A stretch of DNA of 64,000 nt, taken from positions 49,933,004-49,997,003 of the forward strand of contig CM042089.1 of the NCBI GenBank assembly GCA_023512835.1. Direction: 5' to 3'. The notes under the pieces were generated by a model that saw nothing but the letters and a program-made list of their open reading frames with translations, searched no databases and was not told the origin of the DNA. Both the position numbers and the translations under genes were made by a program. Of this stretch, positions 43,918 through 56,499 are shown in pieces (positions within the stretch are counted from its first letter, which is position 1; each line of letters opens with the position of its first letter). Source of the stretch: Taxillus chinensis. Its lineage: Eukaryota > Streptophyta > Magnoliopsida > Santalales > Loranthaceae.

Positions 43918-46218
43918 TGTCATGCCCCGAAATTCCAGGGAACCCGGAACTAGGAACATGACTTCCCCTTGCCCGCACCCGAAAGGTCAAGGGGTTTGTG
44001 ACTAGCACCAATGGAGACTACACTGCGGGTGCTGTCTCAAATATGCAACCCTGTACAGTCATACATAAAGGGTAATCCTGTACTTTCCCATATATCATCA
44101 TGCATACAATAAGTCAAACAGTCATACAGACATCACATCACAAATAGTATGCAAATATAACTGTCCACGGACCCATGTCCGGGATATCACACAAAGCAAT
44201 ACAGAATAGAATATTATATCATGCATCAGAGTAGTGGGTGTCCTCTTGGAAGAAAGTTCTCCACTAGTCTCAGGTCACACCTAAAAAAGGTACACAACAA
44301 GTAAGGGTGAGCGACAAGCTATGTAGGTGATCCCAATACTCCACATCATGCAAACATACAAGTCTATACTACATGCTCTGTGTACTCGTGCACTGTGTAG
44401 TGTGCACAATCATCAGGACTCATCCTGCAAACAAACATCAGGACCTAGCCTGCCCACACAGGACAGCTTGTCCACGATCCTCAATAGGATCCAAGCTCAG
44501 GGCACTCAGCCCTACCACAGTGCTATATGCCCGGACACAGTGCCATATAGGCCTGCCATTGGCGCATATGCCTTCCACGGCCACAGCACAATATGCCCGG
44601 CCACAGTGCCACATAGGCCTACCATCGCGGATATGCTTGCCCCGTCAACCCCATAGCATCATTTGTGCTCCACGGTGAGAACCCAATAAGTCATAGAGCC
44701 CCAAGCTCCAATTCCTCAAACAAACATATTAACACTAATATGGCATTAAGGTTCACCATACTCCCTTTATAACTGAAGCTAGTCTTTACAAACCGATCAT
44801 CATTCCTTGACCAAGGAAAGAGATACTTATAGGAGTTGTTTTCTTGAAATAAAAAGTCCCGGCATTGGGTTCCCATATCATAACTAAGATAATATGATTT
44901 TTGGGGATTTTTCTAAGATGTCTAACCCCACTTTCCAAAAATTCACCTCTACAAAAAACTGGATTTTTTCGAGATTTTACACTAAATCCCAATTTTTCAC
45001 ATTTTGAAGGAGTGAGAATTTAATTTTCTAGTATTTTTCTTTGAATCCAAATGGGGGGTATTTCGTTATTTACATTGTAACTTAATACTTAAATGTGTAG
45101 ATGGGTATAGGTTACAATGTAAATAGTCCAGTCCAGTGTAGTCCAGTGTTCAGTTACACTGTTGGAGCTGCGACTCGTAGCGCGAAACTGCAGCGCGCCT
45201 CGAAGACTCGTAGCTGCGGAGCGCGGAACTGCAACGCGCCTCGAAGACTTGAAGCTGGTCTTCGATCTTCGACCTTCGGACTACGAGTCTACGAACTACG
45301 GATCTACGAACTACGAACTATGAACTACGAACTACGAACTACGGATCTACGAACTAAGACCCCACGACCCTAGATCTTCAACCCTTCGACCCAGAACTTC
45401 AGATCTTCATCATTTTGACCTAGTAATGCGCCCAGGGTACTGTTCATCGTCGTTTTTGCCTGGTTGACTTCTCAACCCTCATGAAATACACAGTTATACA
45501 ACCCCAAAATCACAGAAACATATATCAAAACTGATATAAAACACTTCTTAACCACAGATCTTATGCTAAACCATTAGATCTAACCCAAAATTAGATTCCC
45601 CCAAAACCTATGGTTCATGCTTAATTTCATAAATCATGACAAATTTGTGTATACCAAAGATAGAATCAAGATAAGAAGTTCAAGGACACCTACCTGGAGT
45701 GATTCTTTGAGCTCCACGAACTCCAATCGCTCCGAATCTCCAAGACACCAAGCTCCAAGCTCTCTCTCAAACGCACAAATGTGATAGCGTCAAAGTGAAA
45801 GCTCTTTCTTTTCCTGCTATTTATATTTCTGCCAGTCATTGACCAATAACTGAGCTAGTCAATCATTGACCTAGTCAATCATTGACCCAGTCAATCATCG
45901 ACCTAGTCAATAATTGACCTCCCAACACAACAATTGACGTCCAAGGTCCCGAACTCCAAATTGAGTCAAATTACAGTCAAAGCGCTCGAAATGACGAGCA
46001 CAATACTATTCAGATAATATCACACCCACATGACCACCCAAACGCAAAATCAACCAATAAACCCTAAAAAGTCAACAATCGAGTCAAATGGGGCCCCGAC
46101 TCAGAATCGGGCTCAGGTACAGTGAAAATGCTCACATCGACGACTACATTATCGTCCAGATAGTTGCATTTCCATAGAATGGCTATCTCTCAAAACTACC
46201 CAAATACGAGTCTTTACA
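43918..46218 (-). repeat. 3' LTR of the chromovirus
   Basis: 2301 bp with + strand ends TGTCATGCCCC and TCTTTACA. A TATTTATA box (minus TATAAATA) is at 45818-45825. Its 3' half shares about 270 bp with the LARD LTRs (aagtcccggcattgg to acattgtaactt), followed by a different array: CGAAGACTCG words and ACGAACT tandem repeats at about 45140-45365. A row of GTCAATCATTGACC palindromic words lies at 45835-45930. Confidence 0.9.
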
Positions 46219-46276
46219 TCCTCCCCACCTTAGGACCTTTTGTCCTCGAGAATAAAATACATGCCCAAAGGACGTA

Positions 46277-46400
46277 GCAAAATTCAAGCTCAATGTCCCA
46301 ACAACAAAACATAAAACATGATCACCGATCACACATATAGCAAAATTCAAGCTCAATGTCCCAACAACAAAACCTAAAACATGATCACTGATCACACATG
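46277..46400. repeat. 62-bp direct duplication in the chromovirus 3' untranslated part
   Basis: Two adjacent copies of a block starting AGCAAAATTCAAGCTCAATG and ending near GATCACACAT. It is present in both copies of the large duplication (again at about 55491-55615). Confidence 0.92.
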
Positions 46401-46504
46401 TGCAATACAACTCATAACAAGCCAAAAGGGCTGACAAAATCTAACAACAGCAAGCTAAACCACATCTCAAACAACATATGCAAAACAAATGCATAAAACA
46501 TAAC

Positions 46505-47285
46505 TTATACCTCAGGGAAGGTCCTCACATCCTCCCCACCTCGGGACCGATCGTCCTCGAACGGCTCGGGATGAAGAACCCGCATTTGGCTCTCTTTCTC
46601 CCAAGTCTGCTCCTCCATGCCTCGGTGTTGCCATAACACCCGGACTAGTGGGATTGTCTTGCCCCACAAGACCTGCTCCCGCCTATCCAAAATCCGTGCC
46701 AGGCATCTCAACAATGGCACCATCGTCGCCCAAGTCTATCTCGCGATAGTCCAACACATGAGAAAGATCGGGTGATACCGTCTCAATTGAGACACATGAA
46801 ACACATCACGTACTCGCGCTAACTCTAGTGGCAAAGCTAATCGGTAAGCCATTGCGCCCACGGTAGCAACAATCTCAAATAGCCCCACAAAACGAGTGGA
46901 AAGTTTGGATCCATGTCCAAACCTCTGATGCCCTCGACATGGTGAAACCCGTAAAATACACGGTCACCCACCTCAAACTGCAAAGGTCGATGCCTCTGGT
47001 CCGCGTAGGACTTCTGCCTACTTTGCGTTGTCAACATTCGCTACCGAATCAGCTGCACTATCTCCGTGGTTTCTCGAACCATATCGGGACCGAGAACCGC
47101 TATCTCTCCCATCTGCGCCCAGCACAATGGTGATCTGCAAGGCCGCCCATATAGCGCCTCATATGGAGCCATCCCAATCGTGGCCTGATAACTATTATTG
47201 TAAGAGAACTCCACCAAAGGAAGGTGAGTCTCCCAACAACCTCCAAAATCTAGGACACAGGCACACAACATATCTTCGAGTGTCT
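46505..47285 (-). pseudogene. Chromovirus integrase C-terminus and chromodomain, copy 1
   Basis: The minus strand shows LEDMLCACVLDFGGCWETHLPL, YNNSYQATIGMAPYEALYGR and CRSPLCW (end of the integrase core), then SRQKSYADQRHRPLQFEVGD (GPY/F region). The frame then shifts and ends with RILDRREQVLWGKTIPLVRV, WQHRG and EEQTWEKES, a chromodomain that would direct integration to chromatin marks. Copy 1 has an additional frameshift in the GPY/F-chromodomain junction compared with copy 2. The integrase N-terminus is lost at the insertion boundary. Confidence 0.88.
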
Positions 47286-48785
47286 TGATAGACAGATTTT
47301 TAGCCTCCCTAAAAGAGTTAGCTAACGTCGTTAAACCTCTCTTCAAGATAATTAATTCCATTAGTTTGCACTAAACAGAATAGTAGAAAGTAAGGGGTCG
47401 AACCCACAGGGATTAGCCTAGTTCTCTAGTTTTTCAAACCAAACCACTCAATTACTCTTGCTCTATAAAATGTCTTGGCAAAAACAAATTCTTTTTATAA
47501 CTAAAGATCTAATTTTTATTTAGTTTTCTGAATAAACAAAGAAAGCAAATTGTTTTTAGGATTAAGATTCAAAGATTAAAGGCATCTTGGGTCACAACTT
47601 CACCTCCCTATGTTGTTTCTACTGATTTTAAGGTTCTTGAGATTATTTAATTGATAACATGCTATAACTAAGCCAAGGTATTGCAATTGGTCATTGCTAG
47701 CCCTTCTAAGTGCTATTTGCCTGAATGGTCATCATGACATCAACATGCAAAGCCTAATTATCATACTCATGACAGGATAATGGTCACACCAATCACAAGT
47801 ATGTTATGAATCAAAGATCAGCCTCAGATTAAGGCTAAGAAAACCCAGGTGTACGATCCAGGATATTAAAAGATGAAGAACAAATTCATAAAACATGCAA
47901 TCTCAATTAAACAAACCCAATATTCAAATAATCAGTTTAACAACTTAGGGGGCTACATTGCTCCCCTAGATAAAGGAAACTACTCACACATGTTCTTGAA
48001 TAAACAATAAGAAATAAAGAACATCATCCTCAAGCAGGTGCAGCAGAACTCCAACTTTAGGTCTTCTCCAGCCGTCAGACCTCCTAGGGCCGGCAGCTCC
48101 AGGATCAGAACCCTAGCCTCCAAAATCGTGAGACTCTCTCTCCTCTCTCTAAAAACGTGCTCCTCCCTTCTCTTCTTGTGAAAATAGCTACTGCACCCTC
48201 TATTTATAGAGAAACATGGAGTGTAATGGGTGCCCTATCCACCAGCAATTGCCACTTATCAAAACGACGTAGTTTTGATAAGTAGTTTCCATTCTTTTTC
48301 CAACTTGAATACAACTTGAACCAAGCATAATTTAGACTAGGTGCTTTAGAGAAAAGTGTTTAAAATAACAAAACAAAGCGATCCATGCAAAAATCCGGTT
48401 GCACGTCATATGGCCATATGACATGCACCTCCAAATGGTCTGCAATTTTGCTCCATGATTCCTTTAAACGTGTAGAAGGCGGGCCGCAATAAAATCCTTA
48501 CACGTCATAAGGGTCCATATGACGTGCACCCTTATTTTGCCCCCTCGGGCTGCCCCATTTTACCACAAGTCCCTTCTTTGATAAATGAAGTGATTTGGCT
48601 GGTGTCCATAAGATGAAATTGCCTAAAAACCTGCCGAAATAGCTCAAAAACACATATATATAGGCCAAGTAGTCTTCTTAGGGTGTTAAAGCAAATATCT
48701 AAGAAATATGGATGAATTAAGCTCTAATCATGCTCTTTAATACCCTAAATATATACTAGAATAAGGGTATAAATGCACATTATCA
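47286..48785 (-). repeat. 3' LTR of the Ulp1-bearing gypsy-like element, copy 1
   Basis: The + strand ends TGATAGACAG and CATTATCA give a TGATA...TATCA terminal inverted repeat. A TATTTATA box (48201-48208) points to minus-strand transcription. An AAACTACG/CGTAGTTTTGATAAG palindromic block lies near 48255-48285; the same motif occurs in both gypsy solo LTRs. Confidence 0.85.
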
Positions 48786-50337
48786 AATACACCACACTTG
48801 AACCATTGCTTGTCCTCAAGCAAAAACACACAAACATACAAAAATAAAATAAACAAACAATCACACTTTGGAACAAAAACAAAAACAAATAAATAACAAT
48901 CAAAGAGAGTCATGGTTTCCTAGGCATGCAACTCTATCATGATGAAGTGGGCAATCAAGTAACCAAAATGAATTATAATTAAGCTCAATCATGTCCATAC
49001 CCCTAAGTCCAACAACCATGCAGTCTCATCACTGAAAATTCATACATTAGCAAGCATACCATGATAAATTAGCACCTAGTTTCCCTTAAAGTTCTCACCT
49101 AGGATAAAGCTGCCTCACTCAAATATAAACTCTCATTTCTCTCCACACAAGCCCAAGTACCATACTTAAAAGAAAATCAATGGGTGGAAAGCTCCTCCTA
49201 CATTCTCCACTAGTTATTAATTAAGTACTTGCCAAGCAAACATGAGAGTTCCCTATTTTGCTCATCAAAGGAAACACACTCTCTATTTTACTTTGTTTGA
49301 AAACTCACACACTATTCTATTCTCAACAAACTCACACTCTACTCTAATGACTGATAAAACACACCTTGAGCCAAAGAAATGAGCTCAACACTCTAAATAA
49401 ACACAATTCAGCCATTATGGCTTTTATTCGAAAAACTTTTTTTTTAATAACCTTATAAGGTTGCATTTTATGCTCTCCCTTGATGGATTATTCACTCTTT
49501 TTTTTTAAACTCACCTTTTCTTTCATTACATAACACATAAATAAGACTGGTTTTTCTAATGCATACCCCTTGCCATTTTGCTAAGTAGGGAGAGACAAAA
49601 ATGCAACAATGTCTCACATCCCATTGTTCAATTAAATGATGGGTTTTTTTTTTCACATTGTGCATCATAGCCTTCTACATTTACAACACAACAAAACAAA
49701 AACTAGGATACATAGGAAGTCAAAGTGACTTAAATGGCCTTCTATCACTAGCAACACACCAAACACCGAGCACTAATAAGTAATCATCATGCTTACTTAA
49801 CTCCTACCATTAAATAACCAATGTTAAAAGTTAAGAGGATCAAAGAAAACTATTACCCCATAAACCATGAATGTCACTCAAGGGCTAGAAAGAGGTTTTT
49901 CTCATTTTCCTTTTGGATTTTCTTTCACTCAACTCTAGGGGTCACTAAGTGTTATTCTAGCATGTCATGCTCAGCTAATATTCAAACTTCAGCTCCAAAA
50001 ACATGGTGATATCATTCAAGAGATATAGACATGATTAAACCAAATTATAACACACCTTAATTACTTTAACACCCTTATCACAACATGATACTAATGTGGC
50101 ATAAAAATTAAAATTTAAGCCAAAATTGCATACCTAGTATCCATGCCTCTCCACATGCAAATCACACAATCAAGCAAAACAAACAAGCACACGTCATAAA
50201 AATAACATTATAACTACTAAACAAACCAAAACAAACCAACACATACAATCAAGCAAAATAAAGGACAAACAAGTGGCTTGAGCCACTCCCCACACCACAC
50301 TAAAAATATGCTATGTCCTCATGGCATGGTAGAGAGG
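48786..50337 (-). other. Non-coding region between the Ulp1-like ORF and the LTR, copy 1
   Basis: AT-rich sequence with no ORF that resembles a known protein. Long 3' non-coding regions of this kind occur in gypsy elements that carry an extra ORF. Confidence 0.6.
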
Positions 50338-50833
50338 TTAAGAAGAACCTGACCTATCCGATGGTAAGCTATAATAGTAAATCACTTGGGCCACCAATCT
50401 CCGCACCCGAGCCACAAAATCGGCTGAAATTTCATCGCGTATGGTCCATGTATCTCGCTGCTGCAAAATAGCCAACATATAATAACAAAAAAAAAATCCC
50501 ACAGCTGAACTGATCAGGTTGCTGAGGGAATTCCATTTCCATGAGATGAATAAGAGGCAATTTGTCTTGCAGCAACCCCTTTTTCTTCATTGTGTCCTTG
50601 ATTCGTTTCATGAGGCCATGGACTAGCTTCTACTTCCTTTTTCTGAATCCATGTCCTTGACTGGGATCATAAAGCACCGCGTGCCCTGCACTCAAATCCA
50701 AATGCAATAATACAAAGTGGTGGTCAATGTGTACAGGTATTAGTACCTCATGCATGGTGCGCCAGGGTCGGTGGCCTTCATTCGTACCATTTGTTGGACC
50801 CCATTTTGTCCGAGTTGGACATACTAACCTCAT
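50338..50833 (-). pseudogene. Ulp1-like C48 peptidase domain of the gypsy-like element, copy 1
   Basis: Same domain as 59549-60043. The His/Asp half (VLIPVHIDHHFVLLHL, AVLYDPSQ) is open at 50833-50630, followed by the same TAG. In the Cys half an A-run of ten near 50490 (copy 2 has AAACAAAAA) shifts the frame after the Cys motif. The copy is more damaged than copy 2. Confidence 0.8.
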
Positions 50834-51426
50834 TTGATATATATACCTTTTTTGCTTATGCCATATACCTTGTTGAACAGGTCCTTAGAGATTCCCTGCG
50901 ATTTGCACAAGATGGATGCATTGACACGAATCGGGAAGCCCAAAATGGATAACCATTGCTACAAGTCCCTAAAGTACCCCAAGACCAATACCAGGGGATA
51001 GAGGAGGAAATTTGGAGAATAACGCACTTGACTGAGTTCAATTCCGATGAAAAACGAAGAAGTTATGGCCAAAACAATTTTCATTGAAAAAAGTCAAACC
51101 TGCCAAAAGATGGTCAATGCCCCTGGTCAAACTGTCCGAAAAAGTGATCCCGCGAAATTCTCCAAAACATCTTTTTAAGCAAATATGGGTCTTCCTAAAC
51201 AATCCCCAAAAGGTCGTCCATTTTCGCATTTTGGGTGGGGGGTAAAAAGGTAATTAAAAAACTTGACTCGTAGCCTCGAAGTGTCGGCAAGTCGAAGCTT
51301 CGAAGACTCAAAGCCTCGAAGACTCGAAGCCTGTAAGCCTGCCAACACTCCGACCTGCCGACACTTCGTCCCATTGACCATTGACCTTCGATCCTACCGA
51401 CACTTCGACCCGTTGACCGTTGACCT
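50834..51426 (-). other. Upstream flank of the Ulp1-like ORF with CTTCGAAG array, copy 1
   Basis: The part up to 51250 matches 28130-28640. From about 51262 to 51426 a low-complexity array of TCGAAG/CTTCGA, TGCCGACA and GTTGACC words follows and ends at the Sirevirus LTR. No continuous coding sequence is recognised. Confidence 0.65.
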
Positions 51427-52785
51427 TGTTGGATCAAGCCCAGAATTTGGATAATGCCAATAAAGCCCTATGTAATTTGATTTGAGATCTTTTATGTTTC
51501 TTTAGTCATTGCAGAAGATATGTTATTAATCCGGAGATACACTCGTGAGAGCAAAGCTAAGGACAGGATACATAATCCTGATCCGGACAAAAGTGAGTGT
51601 CGTCAAACACTTGGTAAATAACCAAGTTTTTAATACATGCGGAATAAGGAACATTCGTGCGGACTAAGTCAAAGTGATGCGGAGTAAGAATCCTGGTCCA
51701 CAAGGTCGCACGAAGTAAAAGAAGATACATAGTAAAGACATCCGAGTCTTCCATACATGCGGAGTAAAGAATACTAATGCGGAATAAGGACTCAAGTCTT
51801 AATTTACACGGACTAAGGAAACTAGATGCGGAGTAAGGAATCCGGACAACTTACTCATACGGAGTAAGGAAGCGCTAGTACGGAGTAAGCACTCTGATCC
51901 CTTAGACTCGCCCGGAGTAAGGAACTTACATATGGAGTAAGGAACTTACATGCGGAGTAAGGAAGCACTAGTACGGAGTAAGCACTCGATCCCTTAGAGT
52001 CGCCGGAGTAAGGAACTTACATACGGAGTAAGGTACTTACATACGGAGTAAGGAACTTACATGCGGAGTAAGGAAGCAGCGGCATGGACTAAGGATTCCA
52101 GTACCAAATAGATACGGAGTAAGCAACCACTGACACGGAGTAAGGTTCTGAGCTTCATTAGCAACGGAGTAAGGAAAATTACACCGGACCAAGAAGATGC
52201 TACTCCAATTCACCGCATTTAAAGCTATCAGCTCGTGGTGTCCCAATGTAAGACAAACTCATTGAGAACCTGAAGAATCTTACACGTGGATCACCCGGAT
52301 ATGTGGACACAACCTTAATTATATTTGGGAACTCACAAAGGCACTTATACTCTTCAAACCCAAGATCTTGAGCTCCACAAACCGCACAAGTCCAAGACAA
52401 AGAGATTACCGAGGAATAGTTAGTCTTTGAACGCATTCCGGAACTACAAGTTCCAAGGTTGTCTCTTTGGAATGTTTGTATAAATATTCATACTTGTACA
52501 TTTGTGTGGCGTGAGCGAACGAGCCTGAATTAACCCTATGTATGCACAAGAGCTCAAAGATATAATCTAGGCTAGTGTGTGAATCCTTTTGTAAACAGAG
52601 TATAAGAGAGTCTTGCTTCTATTTTGTTGTAATTATCTCTTGATAATAAAACAAAATACTTCCACTATCTGGTTATCTTCTGCAGTGATTCTATCACTTA
52701 ACTAGATTAGTGTGGTGTCTTAAGAGATTAAAAAGAGTTTCGATAAGAGCCTATTCACCCCCCTCTAGGCTCCAAGGGACCATCA
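51427..52785 (+). repeat. Sirevirus LTR, copy 1
   Basis: TGTTGGATCAAGCCC to GGGACCATCA, followed by PBS TGGTATCAAAGC at 52788. It carries the CGGAGTAAG array (about 51640-52165). It is a 5' LTR, but the element ends 508 bp later at the duplication junction. Confidence 0.93.
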
Positions 52786-52845
52786 AGTGGTATCAAAGCA
52801 GTCTATTTGTTCAAAAGTAGAGATCCCACTCTTTTACTCTAAGCA

Positions 52846-53293
52846 ATGGCCGAAGAAAGTAGTATGCTATTCAACACTCGCCTTAACTCCGGAGGTGCAC
52901 AAGAGCCCATCCCAAATCGAAGCAGCAGTGAAAACATCGACCCACCTCAACCTGCTGCTGCCGCCGCTCCTCAACCACGGAGTTCTGGTTTTACTCCGAC
53001 GAAACCGCCCAAATTCACACCTGAGCTTTTCTCTCAGTGGAAACCTCGCATGAAGATGTTTATGGTATGCCATGATCATCTCATGTGGCCATGTCTTCAT
53101 CAGGAGATTCCAATTCCCGATGACCATCGGAGAACATGGAGTTAGGAGGCCAAAGACGGATGCCGAACTTACCAACGATGAAAGAGCCTGGTAGTGCGCT
53201 AGTGAAAAGGCTCTAGCATATGTTACATCGTCTTTGGATTCTGAGGCTTTCACGGACGTCCAGGGCTGCACGTCGGCAAAAGTTGTTTGGGAC
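52846..53293 (+). pseudogene. Sirevirus gag N-terminus, copy 1 (truncated by the duplication)
   Basis: Starts MAEESSMLFNTRLNSGG, the same as copy 2 at 62055. The N-terminal Pro/Ala-rich segment and KFTPELFSQWKPRMKMFM are followed by a stop at 53143. The continuation in another frame (SLDSEAFTDVQGCTSAKVVWD) stops at the junction at 53293. Confidence 0.85.
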
Positions 53294-55433
53294 CTGTACT
53301 TTCCCATATATCATCATGCATACAATAAGTCAAACAGTCATACAGACATCACATCACAAATAGTATGCAAATATAACTGTCCACGGACCCATGTCTGGGA
53401 TATCACACAAAGCAATACAGAATAGAATATTATATCATGCATCAGAGTAGTGGGTGTCCTCTTGGAAGAAAGTTCTCCACTAGTCTCAGGTCACACCTAA
53501 AAAAGGTACACAACAAGTAAGGGTGAGCGACAAGCTATGTAGGTGATCCCAATACTCCACATCATGCAAACATACAAGTCTATACTACATGCTCTGTGTA
53601 CTCGTGCACTGTGTAGTGTGCACAATCATCAGGACTCATCCTGCAAACAAACATCAGGACCTAGCCTTGCCCACACGAGACGCTTGTCCACGATCCTCAA
53701 TAGGATCCAAGCTCGGGGCACTCGGCCCTACCACAGTGCTATATGCCCGGACACGGTGCCATATAGGCCTACCATTGGCGCATATGCCTTCCACGGCCAC
53801 AAGACAATATGCCCGGCCACAGGTGCCACATAGGCCTACCATCGCGGATATGCTTGCCCCGTCAACCCCATAGCATCATTTGTGCTCCACGGTGAGAACC
53901 CAATAAGTCATAGAGCCCCAAGCTCCAATTCCTCAAACAAACATATTAACACTAATATGGCATTAAGGTTCACCATACTCCCTTTATAACTGAAGCTAGT
54001 CTTTACAAACCGATCATCATTCCTTGACCAAGGAAAGAGATACTTATAGGAGTTGTTTTCTTGAAATAAAAAGTCCCGGCATTGGGTTCCCATATCATAA
54101 CTAAGATAATATGATTTTTGGGGATTTTTCTAAGATGTCTAACCCCACTTTCCAAAAATTCACCTCTACAAAAAACTGGATTTTTTCGAGATTTTACACT
54201 AAATCCCAATTTTTCACATTTTGAAGGAGTGAGAATTTAATTTTCTAGTATTTTTCTTTGAATCCAAATGGGGGGTATTTCGTTATTTACATTGTAACTT
54301 AATACTTAAATGTGTAGATGGGTATAGGTTACAATGTAAATAGTCCATCCCAATGTAGTCCAGTGTTCGGTTACCTTGTTGGAGCCACGACTCGTAGCGC
54401 GAAACCGGGCGCGCCTCGAAGACTCGTAGCTGCGGAGCGCGGAACTGCAACGCGCCTCGAAGACTTGAAGCTGGTCTTCGATCTTCGACCTTCGGACTAC
54501 GAGTCTACGAACTACGGATCTACGAACTACGAACTATGAACTACGAACTACGAACTACGGATCTACGAACTAAGACCCCACGACCCTAGATCTTCAACCC
54601 TTCGACCCAGAACTTCAGATCTTCATCATTTTGACCTAGTAATGCGCCCAGGGTACTGTTCATCGTCGTTTTTGCCTGGTTGACTTCTCAACCCTCATGA
54701 AATACACAGTTATACAACCCCAAAATCACAGAAACATATATCAAAACTGATATAAAACACTTCTTAACCACAGATCTTATGCTAAACCATTAGATCTAAC
54801 CCAAAATTAGATTCCCCCAAAACCTATGGTTCATGCTTAATTTCATAAATCATGACAAATTTGTGTATACCAAAGATAGAATCAAGATAAGAAGTTCAAG
54901 GACACCTACCTGGAGTGATTCTTTGAGCTCCACGAACTCCAATCGCTCCGAATCTCCAAGACACCAAGCTCCAAGCTCTCTCTCAAACGCACAAATGTGA
55001 TAGCGTCAAAGTGAAAGCTCTTTCTTTTCTCGTTATTTATATTTTCGCGATCATTGACCAATAAGCGAGCTAGTCAATCATTGACCTAGTCAATCATTGA
55101 CCCAGTCAATCATCGACCTAGTCAATAATTGACCTCCCAACACAACAATTGACGTCCAAGGTCCCGAACTCCAAATTGAGTCAAATTACAGTCAAAGCGC
55201 TCGAAATGACGAGCACAATACTATTCAGATAATATCACACCCACATGACCACCCAAACGCAAAATCAACCAATAAACCCTAAAAAGTCAACAATCGAGTC
55301 AAATGGGGCCCCGACTCAGAATCGGGCTCGAGTACGGTGAAAATGCTCACATCGACGACTACATTATCGTCCAGATAGTTGCATTTCCATAGAATGGCTA
55401 TCTCTCAAAACTACCCAAATACGAGTCTTTACA
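53294..55433 (-). repeat. Chromovirus LTR, copy 2 (left end missing)
   Basis: Corresponds to 44078-46218. The first 160 bp of the LTR are absent because the duplication junction lies inside it. The CGAAGACTCG/ACGAACT array is at about 54350-54575, with several changes relative to copy 1. Confidence 0.92.
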
Positions 55434-55755
55434 TCCTCCCCACCTTAGGACCTTTTGTCCTCGAGAATAAAATACATGCCCAAAGGACGTAGCAAAATTC
55501 AAGCTCAATGTCCCAACAACAAAACATAAAACATGATCACCGATCACACATATAGCAAAATTCAAGCTCAATGTCCCAACAACAAAACCTAAAACATGAT
55601 CACTGATCACACATGTGCAATACAACTCATAACAAGCCAAAAGGGCTGACAAAATCTAACAACAGCAAGCTAAACCACATCTCAAACAACATATGCAAAA
55701 CAAATGCATAAAACATAACTTATACCTCAGGGAAGGTCCTCACATCCTCCCCACC

Positions 55756-56499
55756 TCAGGACTGATCGTCCTCGAACAGCTCAGGATGAAGAACCCGCAT
55801 TTGGCTCTCTTTCTCCCAAGTCTGCTCCTCCATGCCTCGGTGTTGCCATAACACCCGGACTAGTGGGATTGTCTTGCCCCACAAGACCTGCTCCCGCCTA
55901 TCCAAAATCTGTGCCGGCATCTCAACAATGGCACCATCGTCAGCCAAGTCTATCTCGCGATAGTCCAACACATGAGAAAGATCTGGGTGATACCGTCTCA
56001 ACTGAGACACATGAAACACATCACGTACTCGCGCTAACTCTAGTGGCAAAGCTAATCGGTAAGCCATTGCGCCCACGGTAGCAACAATCTCAAATAGCCC
56101 CACAAAACGAGTGGAAAGTTTGGATCCATGTCCAAACCTCTGATGCCCTCGACATGGTGAAACCCGTAAAATACACGGTCACCCACCTCAAACTGCAAAG
56201 GTCGATGCCTCTGGTCCGCGTAGGACTTCTGCCTACTTTGCGTTGTCAACATTCGCTACCGAATCAGCTGCACTATCTCCGTGGTTTCTCGAACCATATC
56301 GGGACCGAGAACCGCTATCTCTCCCATCTGCGCCCAGCACAATGGTGATCTGCAAGGCCGCCCATATAGCGCCTCATATGGAGCCATCCCAATCGTGGCC
56401 TGATAACTATTATTGTAAGAGAACTCCACCAAAGGAAGGTGAGTCTCCCAACAACCTCCAAAATCTAGGACACAGCACACAACATATCTTCGAGTGTCT
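55756..56499 (-). pseudogene. Chromovirus integrase C-terminus and chromodomain, copy 2
   Basis: Same region as 46505-47285. Here 56103-55756 stays open through YRLALPLELARVRDVFHVSQ, QLRRYHPDLSHVL and the chromodomain (ILDRREQVLWGKTIPLVRVL), ending ELFEDDQS. A frameshift in the GPY/F region near 56100-56150 still separates it from the integrase core. Confidence 0.88.

Larger units (their letters stand above)
43918..47285 (-). mobile_element. 3' end of a Ty3/gypsy chromovirus
   Basis: On the minus strand: integrase C-terminus with chromodomain (47285 down to 46505), a 3' untranslated part, a polypurine tract (+ 46219-46232, TCCTCCCCACCTTA) and the 3' LTR (46218 down to 43918). The upstream pol is missing because another element inserted at 47286. 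Confidence 0.87.
47286..51426 (-). mobile_element. Gypsy-like element carrying a Ulp1-like ORF, copy 1 (5' part missing)
   Basis: Minus strand order: peptidase ORF (50833 to 50338), 1.5 kb non-coding, polypurine tract (+ 48786-48799) and an LTR of 1500 bp. The LTR start TGATAATGTGC and the preceding ...TTGAGGACAAGCAATGG words are those of Tat/Ogre-Athila type plant gypsy elements, a tentative assignment. It inserted into the chromovirus integrase gene (flank TGTCT at 47281-47285). Its 5' part was separated by the Sirevirus insertion at 51427. Confidence 0.72.
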
